64,000 nt of DNA. Origin: Streptococcus pacificus (GTDB taxonomy: Bacteria > Bacillota > Bacilli > Lactobacillales > Streptococcaceae). This document shows positions 20,346-28,963 of the stretch, piece by piece; the first letter of the stretch is position 1; each line of letters begins with the position of its first letter. The notes beneath the pieces were generated by a model. That model worked only from the letters and a program-made list of their open reading frames with translations, had not been told where the DNA came from and did not search any database. The position numbers and the translations under genes were made by a program. Location: the NCBI RefSeq assembly GCF_016481305.1, contig NZ_JAENBO010000006.1, positions 1 to 64,000 of the forward strand, read 5' to 3'.

Positions 20346-20353
20346 AAGATGTC

Positions 20354-23300
20354 ATGGCAAAAACAACGAAAGAACTTGAAATTGAAAAGCGTTTGATTGA
20401 ACAACTTATCACTGGCGATAGTCAATGGTCTTATCGTCCAGAATTAAAGACAGAAGATTCTCTTTGGGAGAATTTTTTTCAAAAACTGGAGCAAAATAAT
20501 CTGTCTATTCTTGGTGAGAACCTACTGACCAAACAAGAAAAAGAGCAAATCAAGGTGCAGTTGACCTTTACCAATTACTATGAGGCTGCTAAATGGCTGG
20601 CTGGGGAAAATGGTATCGCTAAGGTACAGGTGCAAAGAGAAGATGCGACACTTGGCACCATTCGTTTGGCGGTTATTTGGCGTGATAATGTTGCTGGTGG
20701 GAAATCTTCCTATGAAGTGGTCAACCAAGTCAAAAGACCAAAGGTCAATCCAGCGGATAAGGATAGACGTCTTGATGTCACACTACTCATCAATGGTCTT
20801 CCCATGATTCATATCGAGTTGAAAAATCATCAACATCCTTTCATGGATGCCTTTCATCAAATCAGAAAATATGAACGAGAAAACAAACTCAAAGGGATTT
20901 ATTCCAGTCTTCAAATGTTTGTCGTCTCAAACGTGACTGATACACGCTATATTGCTGCTGCCAAAGAAAACAAGCTTAACGACCAGTTTTTAACCAAGTG
21001 GGTTGATACTAACAATCAACCTATCATCAATCTATTTGCTTTTGCCGATGAGGTGTTACGGATTCCCCGTGCCCATCAAATGGTCATGCAGTATTCGGTC
21101 ATTGATGATGCCAAAAAGGCCTTAATTCTTTTAAGACCTTATCAAGTGCATGCGGTTGAAGCGGTACAAGAAGCTAGTTATCAAGGCAAGTCAGGTTATG
21201 TCTGGCATACCACTGGTTCTGGTAAGACCTTGACGTCTTATAAGGTGGCAAGAAATCTATTGCAAATCAACTCGATTAATAAAACGATTTTTGTCGTGGA
21301 TAGACGTGACCTAGATCAGCAAACGACGTCTAGTTTTTTGTCCTATGCTCAAAATGACACGATTGCCATTGATGAAACGGACAATACCAAGGAATTGGTG
21401 CAACGGCTCTATAGCGATGAAAAAACAGTTCTTGTCACCACCATCCAAAAATTAGAGGCCATGCAACGTAAGGTTGATGATGGGAAATATCAGCGTGAAG
21501 CTGAAAAGATTAGAGGTCTGCGCGTGGCTTTTGTTGTGGATGAGTGTCACAGGGCAGTTAGTCCTCTTGCGCAAAGAAAACTAGCCACCTTCTTTAAACG
21601 TTCCTTGTGGTATGGTTTTACAGGAACACCAATTTTTGGTGAGAACAAACGTCAGGCGCTGGGGGATTTGCCACAAACAACAGAACAACTCTATGGGGAA
21701 AGACTGCATGAGTACACGGTTAGAAATGCCATTCATGATAAAGCTGTTTTAGGCTTTAAAGTCGAGTATGTCAACACGATTCATAGTGATCAAATTAAGA
21801 GTGAAGATGATATTCAAGATGAATACTATGAAGATGAAGAACATATGTTAGAGGTGATTGATTATATCATCAATAAATCAAGAAGCAAGCTAGGTTTTCA
21901 AAAAGGGGTTGGAAAGACCTACAATGCGATTTTAACGGTTAAATCGATTCCGATTGCTCAACAGTATTATGATTTGATTCAAGCGGTTAAACGCGGGGAA
22001 AAGCGAGTTCAGATTTCAAATCAGGTCAAGAAAGTCTTGCCTGACTTTCCTAAGGTTGCCATCACCTACTCGGTCACAGAAAATGAAGAAAGTTCTATCG
22101 ACTATCAAGAGAAGATGCAAGCATCAATTAATGATTATAACCAAGAATTTGACACGCATTTTAGTTTGACTGATTTACGTGGCTTTAATACCGATGTCAA
22201 TAATCGCTTGGCGAGAAAACGTGATATCTATCAGCATCGTCGTGAACAGTTGGATTTGGTGATTGTGGTTAATCGTCTCTTGACAGGCTTTGATGCGCCT
22301 TGTCTGTCCACCCTCTTTATTGATAGACCACCCATGTCGCCTCAAGACATCATTCAATCCTTTAGCCGTACTAATCGTATCTTTGATAGTAGAAAGCGCT
22401 ATGGGCAAATCGTTACCTTCCAAAGACCTGAGCACTATAAGGAGAGTGTGGATAATGCCATTAGACTTTACTCTAACAGTAAAGAAGGGTCGGGATACAT
22501 CCTAGCACCTGATTGGGAAGAAGCAAAAGCTATTTTTGAGGAAGCACTGACGATTTTTCAAGCACATTTGAGCGATAATCCTGATATTGAAACAGGTATT
22601 GAAGCTGTTAGTACGGTTATCTTGAAAACATTTGCTAAAAACTACCAAGCCTTTGATAGAGCCTTTGCTGCCATTCAAGTTTATTTTGAGTATGATGAAG
22701 AGACCATCTATCAAGAAAATCATTTAACACAAGAATTATTAGAAAACTACCAAGGACTTTATCAAAATGTCCTAGCCGAACTCAAGCGTCGCTCAGAAGG
22801 TGGTGATGGTGGCGATGATGGTGTCCTTGTAGATATCATGTATACGTTAGAGTCCGTTCATATCGATGAGATTAACTATGAGTATATTATTAGTCTTATC
22901 CAATCCTTCATCCCAGAAAGCGATGATGATCAAAAAGAGATGACACCAAAAGACATTGAAGCGATTGATGGCTATATCGACAATCTTGGTAAGACTAATC
23001 AAGGATTGGCAGCACTAATCTCAACACTATGGCTACAAATCCAACTCGATCCTGAAAGTTATCGCGGACAGTCGGTCAATTACATCCTGCAACAAATGAT
23101 TGACGAAGTGATAAAAAAAGAAGTGAAAGAGCTAGCAAGAAAATGGTATATCGGAGTAGATGAGTTGCTGTACTTGGTGGAACACTATCAAAAAGGTAAA
23201 AAGCGCCAACTCGGAGAACAAGACCTCAACCAGAGTCAGCGCTATAAAGACTACCAAAATGAAGTTGCTGAACCGCTCAACATCTTTAGCTATAAAAATG

Positions 23301-23365
23301 AAATCAGAAATGACTATATCAGACTGATAGAAGAGGTTATCGAGCCATTGAAAGTGGGGAGATAG
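20354..23365 (+). CDS. hsdR: Type I restriction enzyme, HsdR subunit
   Basis: A 1003-residue motor and nuclease subunit. The N-terminal PD-(D/E)XK endonuclease site is visible as Asp141 and Glu155-Leu-Lys157 (LDVTLL, HIELKNH). A superfamily 2 translocase follows, with Walker A HTTGSGKT (285-292), DECH (396-399) and TGTPIFG. The C-terminal helical region would bind HsdM/HsdS. It cleaves unmodified DNA at a distance from the site recognised by HsdS. All key residues are intact. It is the first gene of the operon, with only 3 bases to the next ORF. Base composition is near that of the chromosome, unlike the passenger genes. Confidence 0.95.
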   Translation: MAKTTKELEIEKRLIEQLITGDSQWSYRPELKTEDSLWENFFQKLEQNNLSILGENLLTKQEKEQIKVQLTFTNYYEAAKWLAGENGIAKVQVQREDATLGTIRLAVIWRDNVAGGKSSYEVVNQVKRPKVNPADKDRRLDVTLLINGLPMIHIELKNHQHPFMDAFHQIRKYERENKLKGIYSSLQMFVVSNVTDTRYIAAAKENKLNDQFLTKWVDTNNQPIINLFAFADEVLRIPRAHQMVMQYSVIDDAKKALILLRPYQVHAVEAVQEASYQGKSGYVWHTTGSGKTLTSYKVARNLLQINSINKTIFVVDRRDLDQQTTSSFLSYAQNDTIAIDETDNTKELVQRLYSDEKTVLVTTIQKLEAMQRKVDDGKYQREAEKIRGLRVAFVVDECHRAVSPLAQRKLATFFKRSLWYGFTGTPIFGENKRQALGDLPQTTEQLYGERLHEYTVRNAIHDKAVLGFKVEYVNTIHSDQIKSEDDIQDEYYEDEEHMLEVIDYIINKSRSKLGFQKGVGKTYNAILTVKSIPIAQQYYDLIQAVKRGEKRVQISNQVKKVLPDFPKVAITYSVTENEESSIDYQEKMQASINDYNQEFDTHFSLTDLRGFNTDVNNRLARKRDIYQHRREQLDLVIVVNRLLTGFDAPCLSTLFIDRPPMSPQDIIQSFSRTNRIFDSRKRYGQIVTFQRPEHYKESVDNAIRLYSNSKEGSGYILAPDWEEAKAIFEEALTIFQAHLSDNPDIETGIEAVSTVILKTFAKNYQAFDRAFAAIQVYFEYDEETIYQENHLTQELLENYQGLYQNVLAELKRRSEGGDGGDDGVLVDIMYTLESVHIDEINYEYIISLIQSFIPESDDDQKEMTPKDIEAIDGYIDNLGKTNQGLAALISTLWLQIQLDPESYRGQSVNYILQQMIDEVIKKEVKELARKWYIGVDELLYLVEHYQKGKKRQLGEQDLNQSQRYKDYQNEVAEPLNIFSYKNEIRNDYIRLIEEVIEPLKVGR

Positions 23366-23368
23366 GAT

Positions 23369-24640
23369 ATGAAAATTCAATTAATAAATTATTCTGGAGA
23401 AAATGTCAATAACTTTGATATTAAAGACTGTCATCGATTTGATAATTTTGTTTCGTTAGATTCTTATGATTTGAATATCATTGATTTAACTGATAACAAT
23501 GTGTGGACTTATGATAGTTTTGGTTATTCAGAAAGTAATAACTTTAAATATTTAAATATAGACAACGACCTTGAAAACTTAAGAAAAGCAATAGAACAAT
23601 CAAACTCATCAAAATTTCTTTATTTATTACCACAAAATCAAAAATATTCTATATCTGAATATTGGGAAGGATATAACTCCCCAGAACAAGTTATAGAAAT
23701 CGATTTAAAAAATATTATTGCAAAGTTTATTGAAAATCTTAAAAAGATAATCATTCATACTAATTTTGACCTTTATTATGAAAAAACATATACAACTATA
23801 AACAATTTAAAGATTGAATCTGACTTTTATTTTGACGATAAATCTGAACAAGGAAGTGACAATCTATCAGTTGATAAAGGTAAAAGAATACTATCAGATG
23901 GTAGTAAAAAACTTGTTTTTTTTGAAAATGATCGTTTTGCTTTAACAACTTTAAAAATAGATGACTCGGAAAAATTTTATAGTTTAATGGGTGAAGTATA
24001 TGCTAATGATAATCTAGAAAAAGCACCTGAATGGTTTAATAATCTAAAAATGTTTGATGATGAAATTTATTTTGATGCTATTGCAAAAGAAAAACAAAAT
24101 ATAGAAGATTCTAAAAAGTTAATCTATAGTGCTCAAAAGAAGATAAATACAAATAAAAAATATGAATCTATTTTATATAAAACTGGCAAAGAATTAGAAG
24201 AAATTTTAATCTCCATGTTATCAGAGATGTTTAATCTCAATGATGATTTTATTGATACTAAAGATGAAGATTTTTTGTTTAAAAAAAATAATTTTCATTA
24301 TATGTTTGAGTTTAAAGGGTTAACAAAAGACATCAAAAAATCTAATATATCTCAACTGATGACACATGTTTATAAATTTTCAGAGAGCAATAATATTGAT
24401 TTGGAAAATATAAAAAGAATTATTATTGTAACAAGATTTAAGGATAGTAATCCTGAGACAAGAACAAAAATCAGCAAAGAGACTGTAAGTATTGCTAAAA
24501 ATTCATTATATAATGTCTTAATTATTGATTCTTATCAATTTTTGAAATTATTTGAACAATTTAAAATCGGTAAAATATCCTCAGAAGATTGTTTAGAAAA
24601 ATTTAATGGTACGGGTGAATTAATTGTTGATTCACTATAA
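23369..24640 (+). CDS. Uncharacterised PD-(D/E)XK nuclease-like protein
   Basis: A 423-residue protein that I do not recognise as a named family. The N-terminal 250 residues are acidic and Asn-rich, with no motif I can assign. After a predicted helical linker (about 245-270) the C-terminal domain has the order expected of a restriction-endonuclease fold: GKELEE (273-278, helix Glu), Asp299/Asp301 in DTKDEDF, then E-x-K as FEFKG (Glu314/Lys316), and Gln329 in a helix, followed by strands IIIVTRF and VLIIDSY. That suggests an Mrr-like nuclease, but this is inference. It starts 3 bases after hsdR with GGGGAGATAGG upstream, so it is co-translated. It is very AT-rich: 24061-24120 contains 12 G/C in 60. 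Confidence 0.6.
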   Translation: MKIQLINYSGENVNNFDIKDCHRFDNFVSLDSYDLNIIDLTDNNVWTYDSFGYSESNNFKYLNIDNDLENLRKAIEQSNSSKFLYLLPQNQKYSISEYWEGYNSPEQVIEIDLKNIIAKFIENLKKIIIHTNFDLYYEKTYTTINNLKIESDFYFDDKSEQGSDNLSVDKGKRILSDGSKKLVFFENDRFALTTLKIDDSEKFYSLMGEVYANDNLEKAPEWFNNLKMFDDEIYFDAIAKEKQNIEDSKKLIYSAQKKINTNKKYESILYKTGKELEEILISMLSEMFNLNDDFIDTKDEDFLFKKNNFHYMFEFKGLTKDIKKSNISQLMTHVYKFSESNNIDLENIKRIIIVTRFKDSNPETRTKISKETVSIAKNSLYNVLIIDSYQFLKLFEQFKIGKISSEDCLEKFNGTGELIVDSL

Positions 24641-24677
24641 ATATAAAACACTATCTTGACAATAAAGGTAATTAAAT

Positions 24678-25841
24678 ATGGCGGATAATATATTAATACT
24701 TGGTAATGGTTTTGATTTAGCGATGAAGCGAAAGACTAGCTATACAGATTTTTTAAACTTTTTTGATTCATTAGTGAATGAAAATAAACCAGATGGATTT
24801 GATGAATGGTATCATTTTCAAAAAGATACAAATTTCGACATTAGTGAGTACAAAGACAATAATATACTTAGATATATTCATGAAAATAAAAAACAACTAG
24901 GTGATAACTGGTCAAGTATTGAATTAGCTATTACAGAACTTGCAGAAGCTTTTTATTTTGTTAAAGAAAATATTACTAAGTTGTCTGGCTATATATTTTC
25001 AAAACAAGAAGGAAGTATCGCAAGAAATCATTTCTTTTTTGAGAGATTGTATGGTAAAGATAATTATCAAGAAATAGAATTTATAATGAAAATCATTAGT
25101 GATAGATATTTTGATAGTCCATTAAAGAAATCATTGATTCTAGAAAAAGTTAATACTTTATTAATTAAGGATTTAGAACAAGTAACAGAATTATTGGAAA
25201 TTTATCTTTCTTTCCAAGAATATCTTGATTTTGAAGTTAATCACTTAACTACCTCTGACACAGCCTTAGCTGCCATAAAGAATATTGAAATTTCTAAAGT
25301 GATTACTTTTAATTATACTGATACACCAGTTAAGCTTTTTAATATCCCAAAGGAACAACTACATTATATTCATGGGAAAATCGATATGAAACGACAGTTT
25401 TCTAAGATTAATACAATGGTTTTTGGGATAGAAGATAAGGAAATTGGAAAGATTAACAGTGATTTAATTCCTTATCAAAAGTACTATCAACGAATTGTTA
25501 AAGAAACTGGGAGCGCTTTTAAAAATTTTTTTAAGGTAAGAAATCACATAGGGAATCATGGTTTTTCTGTTAAAAATAGAAAAAATATTATAATATTTGG
25601 ACACTCAGTTGATCCTCTTGATAAAGAAATATTTCAAGAATGTTTTAATTTAACAGATAAAAATGTTTATGGTTATAAATATATTTTTACTTATTATGAT
25701 GAAAAAATAAAACGTTCAATTATAAAGAATTTAACTATTATTCTAGGTAAGGATAAAATGATAGAATTAACTGGAGAAAGAAAAATAGCGTTTATTCATA
25801 GTTTGGATTCAAATGGTTTAGCAAAAGAAATGCTTGATTAA
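24678..25841 (+). CDS. abiH: AbiH-family abortive infection protein
   Basis: A 387-residue protein with the AbiH hallmark start: LILGNGFDLAMKRKTSYTDF near residues 5-25. Further conserved blocks are ITFNYTDT (about 210-217), YIHGKI (about 229-234) and IIFGHSVDPLDKEIF (about 309-323). Abortive infection proteins of this family, first described in Lactococcus, protect populations from phage; the biochemical activity of AbiH is not established. The block order GNG / NYT / HG / GHS recalls SIR2-like NAD-binding proteins (inference). It lies in the same direction 37 bases after the nuclease-like ORF and 48 before hsdS, so it is probably in the same transcript. Confidence 0.82.
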   Translation: MADNILILGNGFDLAMKRKTSYTDFLNFFDSLVNENKPDGFDEWYHFQKDTNFDISEYKDNNILRYIHENKKQLGDNWSSIELAITELAEAFYFVKENITKLSGYIFSKQEGSIARNHFFFERLYGKDNYQEIEFIMKIISDRYFDSPLKKSLILEKVNTLLIKDLEQVTELLEIYLSFQEYLDFEVNHLTTSDTALAAIKNIEISKVITFNYTDTPVKLFNIPKEQLHYIHGKIDMKRQFSKINTMVFGIEDKEIGKINSDLIPYQKYYQRIVKETGSAFKNFFKVRNHIGNHGFSVKNRKNIIIFGHSVDPLDKEIFQECFNLTDKNVYGYKYIFTYYDEKIKRSIIKNLTIILGKDKMIELTGERKIAFIHSLDSNGLAKEMLD

Positions 25842-25889
25842 TCAGTTGTAAAATAAATACTAATCAAAAAAATTAAAAGAAAGAGAAAT

Positions 25890-27032
25890 ATGACAAAACA
25901 AACGATTCCTAAAATTAGATTTGAAGAATTTGATGACGAGTGGGGAAATAATACAATAAACAATATTTCTGAGAGATTTGATAATCTACGTATTCCAATC
26001 ACAGCTTCTGATAGAGTTGAAGGGAAGACACCTTACTACGGTGCAAATGGAATTCAAGGATTTGTTGAAGGATATACACATGATGGCGAGTTTATTTTAA
26101 TAGCAGAGGATGGAGCAAATGATTTAAAAAACTATCCTATACAATATGTAAATGGCAAAATTTGGGCAAATAATCATGTACACGTGCTTTCGGGTAATAA
26201 GAATAAAATTAACAATTTATTTTTTAAAAATTGTTTACGTACTGTAAATTTTAAAAAATATTTAGTTGGAGGAAGTAGGTATAAGTTAAATTCAGACATT
26301 TTAATGAAAATGTCAATTACTTTCCCTTCTCTCCCTGAACAACAAGCCATTGGTTCTCTTTTTAACACGTTAGATAACCTATTAACCTCCTATAAGGACA
26401 ATCTGTCTCACTATCAATCGTTTAAGGCAACCATGTTGTCGAAAATGTTTCCAAGAGATGGACAAACAACACCTGAAATCCGTTTAGAAGGATTTGAAGG
26501 GGAGTGGGGAATGAAAGTTTTTTCAGAAATAATTGATAGAGTTTCAGAATCATCAGACTCTGAAACTCTTCCTAAGATTGAATTTGAAGATATTATTTCT
26601 GGTCAGGGAAGATTAAATAAGGATGTGAGTAAGAAATTTGATAAAAGAAAAGGAACTCTTTTTAAGTCTGGGTATATTTTATATGGTAAATTACGTCCAT
26701 ATTTGAATAATTGGTTACTTCCAAAATTTGAGGGGGTTGCATTAGGCGATTTTTGGGTGTTTAATCCCAAGAATAATGATTCGAACTATATTTTTTATTT
26801 AATACAATCACAAAAGTATCAGAAAGTAGCAAACGATACAACAGGTACTAAAATGCCTCGTTCAGACTGGAAGATTGTTTCTTCAACTAAGTTTCAGATT
26901 CCTAGCATTCTTGAACAACAAGCTATCGGTGCCTTCTTTGCCAATTTAGATGACATCATTACGTCTTACCAAGATAAGATAGACAGCTTAGAATCGCTTA
27001 AGAAAAAATTATTGAAAGACATGTTTATTTAA
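25890..27032 (+). CDS. hsdS: Type I restriction-modification specificity subunit HsdS
   Basis: A 380-residue DNA-recognition subunit with two target-recognition domains (about 15-150 and 205-340). Each ends in a conserved coiled-coil helix: LPEQQAIGSLFNTLDNLLTS and ILEQQAIGAFFANLDDIITS. The N-terminal PKIRFEEFDDEWG is repeated before the second domain as PEIRLEGFEGEWG, the internal repeat expected of HsdS. The target sequence cannot be predicted by eye. The TRD coding sequence is AT-rich, whereas the conserved helices look more like chromosomal DNA, as in TRD swapping. No second hsdS copy or inverted partial copy exists in the window. Confidence 0.92.
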   Translation: MTKQTIPKIRFEEFDDEWGNNTINNISERFDNLRIPITASDRVEGKTPYYGANGIQGFVEGYTHDGEFILIAEDGANDLKNYPIQYVNGKIWANNHVHVLSGNKNKINNLFFKNCLRTVNFKKYLVGGSRYKLNSDILMKMSITFPSLPEQQAIGSLFNTLDNLLTSYKDNLSHYQSFKATMLSKMFPRDGQTTPEIRLEGFEGEWGMKVFSEIIDRVSESSDSETLPKIEFEDIISGQGRLNKDVSKKFDKRKGTLFKSGYILYGKLRPYLNNWLLPKFEGVALGDFWVFNPKNNDSNYIFYLIQSQKYQKVANDTTGTKMPRSDWKIVSSTKFQIPSILEQQAIGAFFANLDDIITSYQDKIDSLESLKKKLLKDMFI

Positions 27033-27069
27033 GATAATTTTACTTTATACAAGTTAGAAAGATAGAAGA

Positions 27070-28962
27070 ATGTCAGAAAGTATAACAAAAGAAAAAGAAA
27101 TAAACCAAGAACACGTGTTGGAAAAATTGTATTATTATAAAAAACAGATTGAAATTTCTAAAGAAAATGAATACTCAGAAAGTGATGCAGAAATTTTTGA
27201 TGCTTCCCTTGAAATAATTGTTCAACTGATTAACGAGATAAAAAAATCAAAAGAATCTACATTAATTTTTAATAGTGCTACCAACTCTTTTAAAAAACTA
27301 TTACAATCATGGTATAAACAGATAGTTAATATTGATTTGAATCGTTTACCAATGGCTTTTAGAAGATTAAAGCAAATAAACCACGATTACCATATAATGA
27401 AAATATTTTCTTTTATGGCAAATATAGAAAATACAACAGTATTGATTGGGGCAAATGGTAGTGGGAAATCAACTTTGATAGATACCCTTAGAGGGGTGAA
27501 TAATAATCAAGTTTTTGTTCTTCCTGCTCAAAAGTATTTATATTTTTCAACTGAAACATTTGGTAGACAATCAATAAGTGTTAAAACTTACCAAGATATG
27601 ATGAAAGAATCAACAATAAAAATTAACAGAACGGATTTTGATGATTATTTTATTAGAAACAAATTTACAAATCCATTTACTTATTTAATAACATTTTTGG
27701 TGAAAGAATATACTAATATTGCAACTAACAGAAGAAGAGGTGATGTTGATTTACCTGAACCAATTTTTGACAGATTAGAAAGAGTTTGGGATCATCTACT
27801 TCCAGAAATTAAATTTAAAATTGATCCGGATGATAGATTGTTGGAAGTTAAGAAAAATGACACAATTTATAATTTAAATGGTTTAAGTGATGGAGAAAAG
27901 TGTATTTTATTTTATATTGGAAATGTTTTAATTGCTCCAAAAAATAGCTATATTGTTGTGGATGAACCAGAAACATTCTTAAATTCTGCCATCTATAATG
28001 AATTGTGGAATTTGTTAATCACTGAGCGAAGTGACTGCCAATTTATTTTTGCATCCCATAATTTAGATTTTGTTCAGGCAAGAAATAATGTTACCTATGT
28101 TTGGTGTCATGAATATACAAAGATGGGTAAATTTAATTATGATATTTTAAATGAAGAAGATATTCCAATATCCCTTTTAACAGAAATTAGTGGCTCTAGG
28201 AAACCAATATTATTTTGCGAAGGAACTAAAGATAGTATTGATTATCAAATATATTCTAAGCTACTGGAAAATTATTTTTACATTAAACCTGTCAAAGGGC
28301 ATAAAAATGTTATAGAATATACGAAAGCATATAATAAATTATCTAATGTAACTCATAACAAAGCATTCGGAATAATCGATAATGACTGGATGGAAGAGTC
28401 GTATATCATTCATTTAATGAATGACAATATTTTTTCTTTAGAATTTAATGAGATTGAAATGCTTTTACTTGATGAAGATGTTATTTTTTCTGTACTATCC
28501 TATTTTAATGAAGAAAATGAAATTGCTACTAAATTTAATAATTTTTCAGATAAATTAATAAACACGTGTCGTCAAGAAACTAAAAAAATGTCAAAAATAG
28601 CTTTAAAAAAGCAAGTTGATGATTATATACAGAATACTTTTATTCAAAATAAAGAACCAAGTAAGAGTGATATCTTAGAATTTTTTGATAGTCTAAAAAC
28701 TAATTTCAATACTGATAGCAAATATCAAAAAATTATTGATAAAATTGAAAAGGCACTAGAAACGTCTAATTATCATAGTATTTTAAAAATTTGTAATCTA
28801 AAAGGTCAAGTATTAAATGGTTTAGGGGATAAATTGCTTGAAAATAATTATCAACTAAAAGCATTAAAAAGAATAGAACTAGATAATTCTCTTCGAGAAA
28901 AAATGAGAGAAAAATATTTTGCAACATTGATAGGTAAAGTAAATAATATAGAAAGAAATTAA
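27070..28962 (+). CDS. AAA (ABC-type) ATPase fused to DUF4435/TOPRIM domain; PARIS-like candidate
   Basis: A 630-residue fusion. Residues 1-110 are helical and charged. The ATPase has Walker A GANGSGKST (127-135), signature LSDGEK (272-277), Walker B YIVVDEPE (294-301) and His330 in FASHNLDF. From about residue 376 a TOPRIM-like DUF4435 domain follows: Glu384 in LFCEGTKD, the D-x-D of GIIDNDW (Asp437/Asp439) and Glu461 in EFNEIEML. PARIS has the same two activities, AriA (AAA ATPase) and AriB (DUF4435 nuclease), and fused versions are known. The match here is by motif only. OLD-type nucleases are the main alternative. It sits between hsdS and hsdM, 1 base before hsdM, and is AT-rich. Confidence 0.7.
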   Translation: MSESITKEKEINQEHVLEKLYYYKKQIEISKENEYSESDAEIFDASLEIIVQLINEIKKSKESTLIFNSATNSFKKLLQSWYKQIVNIDLNRLPMAFRRLKQINHDYHIMKIFSFMANIENTTVLIGANGSGKSTLIDTLRGVNNNQVFVLPAQKYLYFSTETFGRQSISVKTYQDMMKESTIKINRTDFDDYFIRNKFTNPFTYLITFLVKEYTNIATNRRRGDVDLPEPIFDRLERVWDHLLPEIKFKIDPDDRLLEVKKNDTIYNLNGLSDGEKCILFYIGNVLIAPKNSYIVVDEPETFLNSAIYNELWNLLITERSDCQFIFASHNLDFVQARNNVTYVWCHEYTKMGKFNYDILNEEDIPISLLTEISGSRKPILFCEGTKDSIDYQIYSKLLENYFYIKPVKGHKNVIEYTKAYNKLSNVTHNKAFGIIDNDWMEESYIIHLMNDNIFSLEFNEIEMLLLDEDVIFSVLSYFNEENEIATKFNNFSDKLINTCRQETKKMSKIALKKQVDDYIQNTFIQNKEPSKSDILEFFDSLKTNFNTDSKYQKIIDKIEKALETSNYHSILKICNLKGQVLNGLGDKLLENNYQLKALKRIELDNSLREKMREKYFATLIGKVNNIERN

Positions 28963-28963
28963 A

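Noticed and set aside
26334..27030. Repeats in hsdS as sites of phase-variable inversion
   Set aside because: The repeats are the normal internal duplication of HsdS, in direct orientation; no second hsdS, inverted copy or recombinase is present.
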